A stretch of DNA of 34,505 nucleotides, from assembly GCA_934487205.1 (NCBI GenBank), contig CAKSRS010000025.1, positions 1 to 34,505 on the forward strand. Reading direction: 5' to 3'. This document shows, in pieces, positions 31,513 through 34,505 of this stretch. The notes below the pieces were generated by a model that saw only the letters and a program-made list of their open reading frames with translations, did no database searches and was not told the DNA's origin. The stretch comes from an uncultured Clostridia bacterium (GTDB lineage Bacteria; Bacillota; Clostridia; UBA1381). Every line of letters begins with the position of its first letter. Positions within the stretch are counted from its first letter, which is position 1. The position numbers were made by a program, and so were the translations under genes.

Positions 31513-31530
31513 TTGTTATGTATTTAACAA
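31513..31530. promoter_or_regulatory. Rex-box-like palindrome upstream of the hydrogenase operon
   Basis: TTGTTAT, 4 bp, TTAACAA is an 18-bp palindrome that departs from the clostridial Rex consensus (TTGTTAA, 4 bp, TTAACAA) at one base. Rex represses fermentation and hydrogenase genes when NADH is low relative to NAD+. The site is about 60 bp upstream of the -10, so the exact mode (repression, or a second promoter) is unclear. The rex gene itself is not in the window. Confidence 0.7.
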
Positions 31531-31701
31531 AAATGTCGGCAGCATTTAGAACAAAATGACAATACTATGCGGAAAATATAGGTAATTTCTTACTTATGTG
31601 TAACAAAAAAGACCTCGTCAGACCAATTACTCCCCCTATTATACAATAAGTGCAGCCTTTAGAGTTAATTACTCTCTAACAACTACACTTTTATAGTATA
31701 A

Positions 31702-31726
31702 AAATAACCCCGTTTTGGGGTTATTT
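31702..31726. terminator. Hairpin module 1 (AAATAACCCC/GGGGTTATTT)
   Basis: AAATAACCCC (31702-31711) pairs with GGGGTTATTT (31717-31726) around a 5-nt loop. Near-identical stems lie at 31778-31798 and 31989-32012. On the minus strand it is followed by TTTTTATA, so it may end transcripts coming from the kinase gene. Confidence 0.7.
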
Positions 31727-31746
31727 CAGACTGTCGAAAAAGTCGG

Positions 31747-31800
31747 TCAGCGTGTCTATAAGTTTATCGACACGCTGATAACCCCGTTTCGGGGTTATTT
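31747..31800. terminator. Double hairpin (module 2)
   Basis: TCAGCGTGTC (31747-31756) pairs with GACACGCTGA (31769-31778). The next stem ATAACCCCG (31778-31786) pairs with CGGGGTTAT (31790-31798), followed by TTTT on the plus strand. No gene transcribed toward the right is evident. Confidence 0.65.
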
Positions 31801-31806
31801 TAAAAA

Positions 31807-31975
31807 TTTGCCGGCGTATCAATAATTTCTATCTCATCACAATATCAGATTATTTGGTGTTATTCCATACTGTGCGTAAAATAATTATTTGGTGTTATTC
31901 CGTACTGTACGCAAAATGATTTTTTTGGTGTTATTCCATATTGCGTAAAATGTTTGCCGGCATATTGATGATTTC
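31807..31975. repeat. Nested repeats: 35-bp tandem units flanked by a TTTGCCGGC direct repeat
   Basis: Three units share the block TTGGTGTTATTCC and a following CGTAAAAT or GCAAAAT, with starts at 31854, 31889 and 31925 (35-36 bp spacing). They are flanked by the direct repeat TTTGCCGGC(A or G)TAT at 31807 and 31953. No spacers or cas genes are present, so it is not a CRISPR array. Confidence 0.85.
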
Positions 31976-31986
31976 GTAAACAACCA

Positions 31987-32012
31987 AAAATAACCCATGT
32001 GGGGTTATTTTT
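31987..32012 (-). terminator. Terminator of the Wzz/CpsD pair
   Basis: AAATAACCC and GGGTTATTT flank a short loop (31989-32009). On the minus strand it continues into TTTTTGG. The stop codon of the kinase gene (32005-32007) lies inside the right arm. Confidence 0.75.
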
Positions 32013-32961
32013 TAAATGTAAACTTTTTCTTCAAAGTTTTCTTGCTGTCCGAAACGTCGTTTTTCTTTGCGGCGCCGTCGCTTGACAATTTCTGCTTTTC
32101 GCTGCGGATTCTCTCTTTATAGCCATAGCCGTAACCATATCCGTAGCCGTAATCATATCCGTAACCGTAGCCGCCCGACTTGCCGTAGCCATAGCCGTAA
32201 CGGTAATTCTTTCTCTTATAGCCGTACTTGGCATATGAACCGTAGCTGTACGCGTTCGGGTCGATATCATTGAGAATATATCCTAAAATTTTCGCATTCG
32301 CAAGCTGAAGATTTTCGCGCGCGCGCTGAATTGATTCGTGAATCGTATTATTCTGACGCACGACCAAAATAACGCCGCTGGCATTTTTCGCCATTGCCGC
32401 CGCCTCGGTAACAACCGTTACGGGCGGAGTATCGATAAATATATAATCATACATTTCCGAAAGCTTATCAAGAACCTGCTCCATTTCCTTGGACGCAAGC
32501 AATTCTGCCGGATTGGGCGGAATTTGCCCTGATGTTATACAGTCGATTCTATGTTCCGGACAATGCTTGATTGCCTTGTCAATCGTAATAAGTCCGCACA
32601 AAAGATCGGAAAGACCGTTTTCCCTGTCAATGGACAAATGGCGGTAGATACGCGGTTTTCTTAAGTCTGCGTCAATTATGACAACCTTCTTTTCAAGCTG
32701 CGCAAACGTTATCGCCAAATTAAGGCATGTCGTTGTTTTACCCTCATGCGGGCTGGCGCTTGTTATAAGAATTTTTTTGCCGCCGTTTTTCTCGCCGCCG
32801 AGCGAATATATAATATTCGTTCTCGCAGCGTTATACGCCTCGCGCACCGCAAATTCGGTTTTTTCGTTAATAAGAGTATTTATTCTTCTTGCGGTTGCCT
32901 CTTCACGTCTGTTATTGGCTTTGCTGACGTTAAAGTCACCGATAAGTTTTAAGATGTTCAC
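32005..32961 (-). CDS. CpsD/CapB-type bacterial tyrosine kinase
   Basis: A 318-residue cytoplasmic BY-kinase with Walker A ASPHEGKTT (69-77), Walker A' VVIIDADLRKPR (93-104) and Walker B YIFIDTPPV (about 172). It autophosphorylates on a C-terminal Tyr cluster to control polysaccharide chain length. The cluster here is unusual: about 18 Tyr in 55 residues (about 238-292), mainly GYGYGY runs. The membrane activator is the Wzz-like protein upstream; the start overlaps its stop by 4 nt (ATGA). No glycosyltransferase genes are adjacent. Confidence 0.93.
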   Translation of the reverse strand: MNILKLIGDFNVSKANNRREEATARRINTLINEKTEFAVREAYNAARTNIIYSLGGEKNGGKKILITSASPHEGKTTTCLNLAITFAQLEKKVVIIDADLRKPRIYRHLSIDRENGLSDLLCGLITIDKAIKHCPEHRIDCITSGQIPPNPAELLASKEMEQVLDKLSEMYDYIFIDTPPVTVVTEAAAMAKNASGVILVVRQNNTIHESIQRARENLQLANAKILGYILNDIDPNAYSYGSYAKYGYKRKNYRYGYGYGKSGGYGYGYDYGYGYGYGYGYKERIRSEKQKLSSDGAAKKNDVSDSKKTLKKKFTFKK

Positions 32962-33662
32962 TTCGCGTCACCGACCTTCCTCGGCATAATAACCTCGGGA
33001 ATTTCACCGAGCAGCGGCTCATCATATTTATTGATAATATCATCTCTGCTTTTGATACGTGTATCAAAAAGTTCAAGAACAAGAATTATGAGCGCACCTA
33101 TTACCATACCCGCCAAAAAAGCTATCAGCGAATTTTTCTTTACATTCGGCGAAACGGGTTTTTCGGGAACCTGACCGTCGTCCAGGATTTTAACCGAGCC
33201 GGCGTTTACGACCCTTATAAGCTCATCTGATGCGCGTACCAAAATAAAGTGGCAGATATCGTAGACATCTTGCGGAACCTTGCCCGTTACCGTGATTTCA
33301 AGGATTTCGGTTTCGTTTACCGCCTTCATCGAAATCATTTTTTCAAGCGATGATATGGAATATCTGTTCGCCATATCGTTGGAAATCTGCTGCAAAAATG
33401 TTCTTCTTTTCAGAATTTCCTGATACGTAGTTACCAATTCCTGCGATGCGGACAAATTTGCCGATGATATATCGCTTGTTTGTGTACGCAGCGCGTTTAC
33501 GTAGAGCGTACCTTCGGTTTTGTACAAGGGATCGACAAAAATTTCGGTATATACAAACGTGACAACGCTGAATACCAGTGCTGTTATCACCCATATCCAC
33601 CATCTCCTGATAAGCATGTCAATGATGTCAGTTATCTTGAGCTGATCGTTCAAAAAGTTCAT
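32958..33662 (-). CDS. Wzz/YveK-type chain-length determinant protein (kinase activator)
   Basis: A 234-residue inner-membrane protein with helices at about 20-42 (RWWIWVITALVFSVVTFVYT) and about 178-198 (LIAFLAGMVIGALIILVLEL) and a central extracytoplasmic region with coiled-coil tendency. The proline-rich PEKPVSPN before helix 2 is typical. It activates the CpsD-like kinase. I chose the ATG at 33662 because the promoter -10 (33688-33693) would place transcription start near 33680, making the ATG at 33677 essentially leaderless. The ribosome site (AAGGGGAG) is very close to the chosen ATG, so the start is uncertain. Confidence 0.88.
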   Translation of the reverse strand: MNFLNDQLKITDIIDMLIRRWWIWVITALVFSVVTFVYTEIFVDPLYKTEGTLYVNALRTQTSDISSANLSASQELVTTYQEILKRRTFLQQISNDMANRYSISSLEKMISMKAVNETEILEITVTGKVPQDVYDICHFILVRASDELIRVVNAGSVKILDDGQVPEKPVSPNVKKNSLIAFLAGMVIGALIILVLELFDTRIKSRDDIINKYDEPLLGEIPEVIMPRKVGDAK

Positions 33663-33687
33663 CTCCCCTTTTCTCATGAATACTTCT

Positions 33688-33716
33688 ATTATAACATAAA
33701 AAAAGCACAAAAGCAA
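33688..33716 (-). promoter_or_regulatory. Promoter of the Wzz/CpsD pair
   Basis: On the minus strand TTGCTT (33711-33716) and TATAAT (33688-33693) are 17 bp apart, directly upstream of the Wzz-like gene. Confidence 0.7.
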
Positions 33717-33754
33717 CAGCAAAAGCAAATTTTTTTGAAAAATTTATATTTTTA

Positions 33755-33783
33755 TTGAAAATCTGCGCGAAAAACGTTATAAT
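33755..33783 (+). promoter_or_regulatory. Promoter of the endonuclease III gene
   Basis: TTGAAA (33755-33760) and TATAAT (33778-33783) are 17 bp apart, about 19 nt before the start codon, and divergent from the Wzz/CpsD promoter. Confidence 0.85.
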
Positions 33784-33802
33784 GGAACAAGAGGTGATGA
33801 TT

Positions 33803-34429
33803 ATGACGCTCAAAGAGCGTGCGGCGAAAATTGTCGAAATTCTGAAGTCGGAATACCCGGACGTAAAATGTTCGCTCAATTACGAAACTCCGCTGCAAAT
33901 GCTTATTGCGACGCAGCTTTCGGCGCAGTGCACCGACGCGCGCGTTAATATCGTGACGGCGGATTTATTCAAAAAATATCCCGACGTTCAAAGCTTTGCG
34001 TGCGCCGATTACGACGAACTCTGCGGCGATATCCGTTCCATCGGATTTTACCGCAACAAGGCGAAAAACATAATTATGTGCTGCCGCCGCCTTATCGAAC
34101 ACTACAATTCCGCCGTTCCGGATACCATGGAAGAACTTTTGACGCTCCCCGGCACTGGCAGAAAAACAGCAAATCTCGTCCTGGGCGATATCTTCGAAAA
34201 ACCCGCGGTCGTCGTCGACACCCACTGCATGCGCCTTGCGCGCAGAACCGGTCTGACCAAAAACGAAACGCCCGAAAAAATTGAGACGGATTTGAAAAAA
34301 ATTATTCCGCCCGACGAGCAGCTTAAACTCTGCCACCGATTTGTCAATCACGGACGGCTTGTCTGCACGGCGCGTTCGCCCAAGTGCGAAATGTGCGTTA
34401 TTAAAAATTACTGCAAACATTATAAATAA
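33803..34429 (+). CDS. nth: Endonuclease III (DNA glycosylase/AP lyase)
   Basis: A 208-residue base-excision enzyme that removes oxidised pyrimidines. The helix-hairpin-helix LPGTGRKTA has catalytic Lys121, the nearby Asp139 is in VVDTHCMR, and the [4Fe-4S] ligands are C188, C195, C198 and C204 (Cx6Cx2Cx5C). The length matches E. coli Nth (211). I chose the ATG at 33803, 6 nt after GAGGTG; the ATG at 33797 is too close. The last 76 bp of the window after the stop hold no visible gene. Confidence 0.96.
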   Translation: MTLKERAAKIVEILKSEYPDVKCSLNYETPLQMLIATQLSAQCTDARVNIVTADLFKKYPDVQSFACADYDELCGDIRSIGFYRNKAKNIIMCCRRLIEHYNSAVPDTMEELLTLPGTGRKTANLVLGDIFEKPAVVVDTHCMRLARRTGLTKNETPEKIETDLKKIIPPDEQLKLCHRFVNHGRLVCTARSPKCEMCVIKNYCKHYK

Positions 34430-34505
34430 GTCCAGCGGTGAAATGTCAAGAGGAAAATAAGTAAAAAAGCAAATATTTTTTTACCAAATTCCGAAAGGCG
34501 CAAAA

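Noticed and set aside
31852..31951. Possible CRISPR array
   Set aside because: The units are contiguous 35-36-bp tandem copies without unique spacers, and no cas genes are nearby.

Overview
The window looks like chromosomal DNA of a strictly anaerobic member of the Clostridia (Firmicutes). The evidence is clostridial -35/-10 promoters with strong AGGAGG ribosome sites, a trimeric NADH-linked [FeFe] hydrogenase operon (HydABC type), FeoA/FeoA/FeoB iron uptake with the FeoB-associated Cys-rich small protein, and a nusB - TsaD-like - xseA - xseB - ispA housekeeping run. Most genes lie on the minus strand. No phage, plasmid or CRISPR genes are visible.

Layout. 1-710: a 114-bp tandem repeat array that grades into a dispersed intergenic repeat. 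710-6020 (minus): a Na+-dependent NSS transporter and the iron operon feoA2, feoA1, feoB, a Cys-rich peptide and a 39-aa membrane peptide. A repeat cluster separates the two feoA genes. 6060-6670: a divergent DtxR-family regulator with palindromic operators over the feo promoter. 6690-9560: a Sfp-type phosphopantetheinyl transferase, an MgtC-like protein, a GNAT-YoaP protein and a LiaF-like membrane protein. 9597-9730: a small inverted-repeat (MITE-like) element. 9750-18506 (minus): FAD oxidoreductase, citrate synthase, DNA polymerase III delta prime, TatD, a repeat cluster, then DUF212, ispA, xseB, xseA, TsaD-like and nusB. 18650-20315 (plus): a CaCA antiporter and a DJ-1 protein. 20447-20693: a structured intergenic element and tRNA-Leu(CAA). 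21031-22395: a secreted SH3/NlpC-P60 hydrolase. 22488-22973: a GNAT protein. 23126-31408 (minus): a ten-gene hydrogenase operon. 31409-32004: a regulatory region with repeats and hairpins. 32005-33662 (minus): a Wzz/CpsD-type tyrosine kinase pair. 33803-34429: endonuclease III.

How it fits together. The hydrogenase operon carries the catalytic subunits (NuoE-like HydC, NuoF-like HydB, HydA). It also carries an embedded set of probable sensor and signalling genes: a truncated H-cluster protein whose proton-shuttle Cys is Ala, two DRTGG proteins, two GHKL-type ATPases and a PHP protein. An 18-bp near-perfect Rex-box-like palindrome lies upstream, which would link expression to NADH/NAD+. Iron uptake appears to be controlled by the adjacent DtxR-family protein. 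A family of same-orientation intergenic repeats sits at the 3' ends of several minus-strand genes, and in at least two of them supplies the stop codon.
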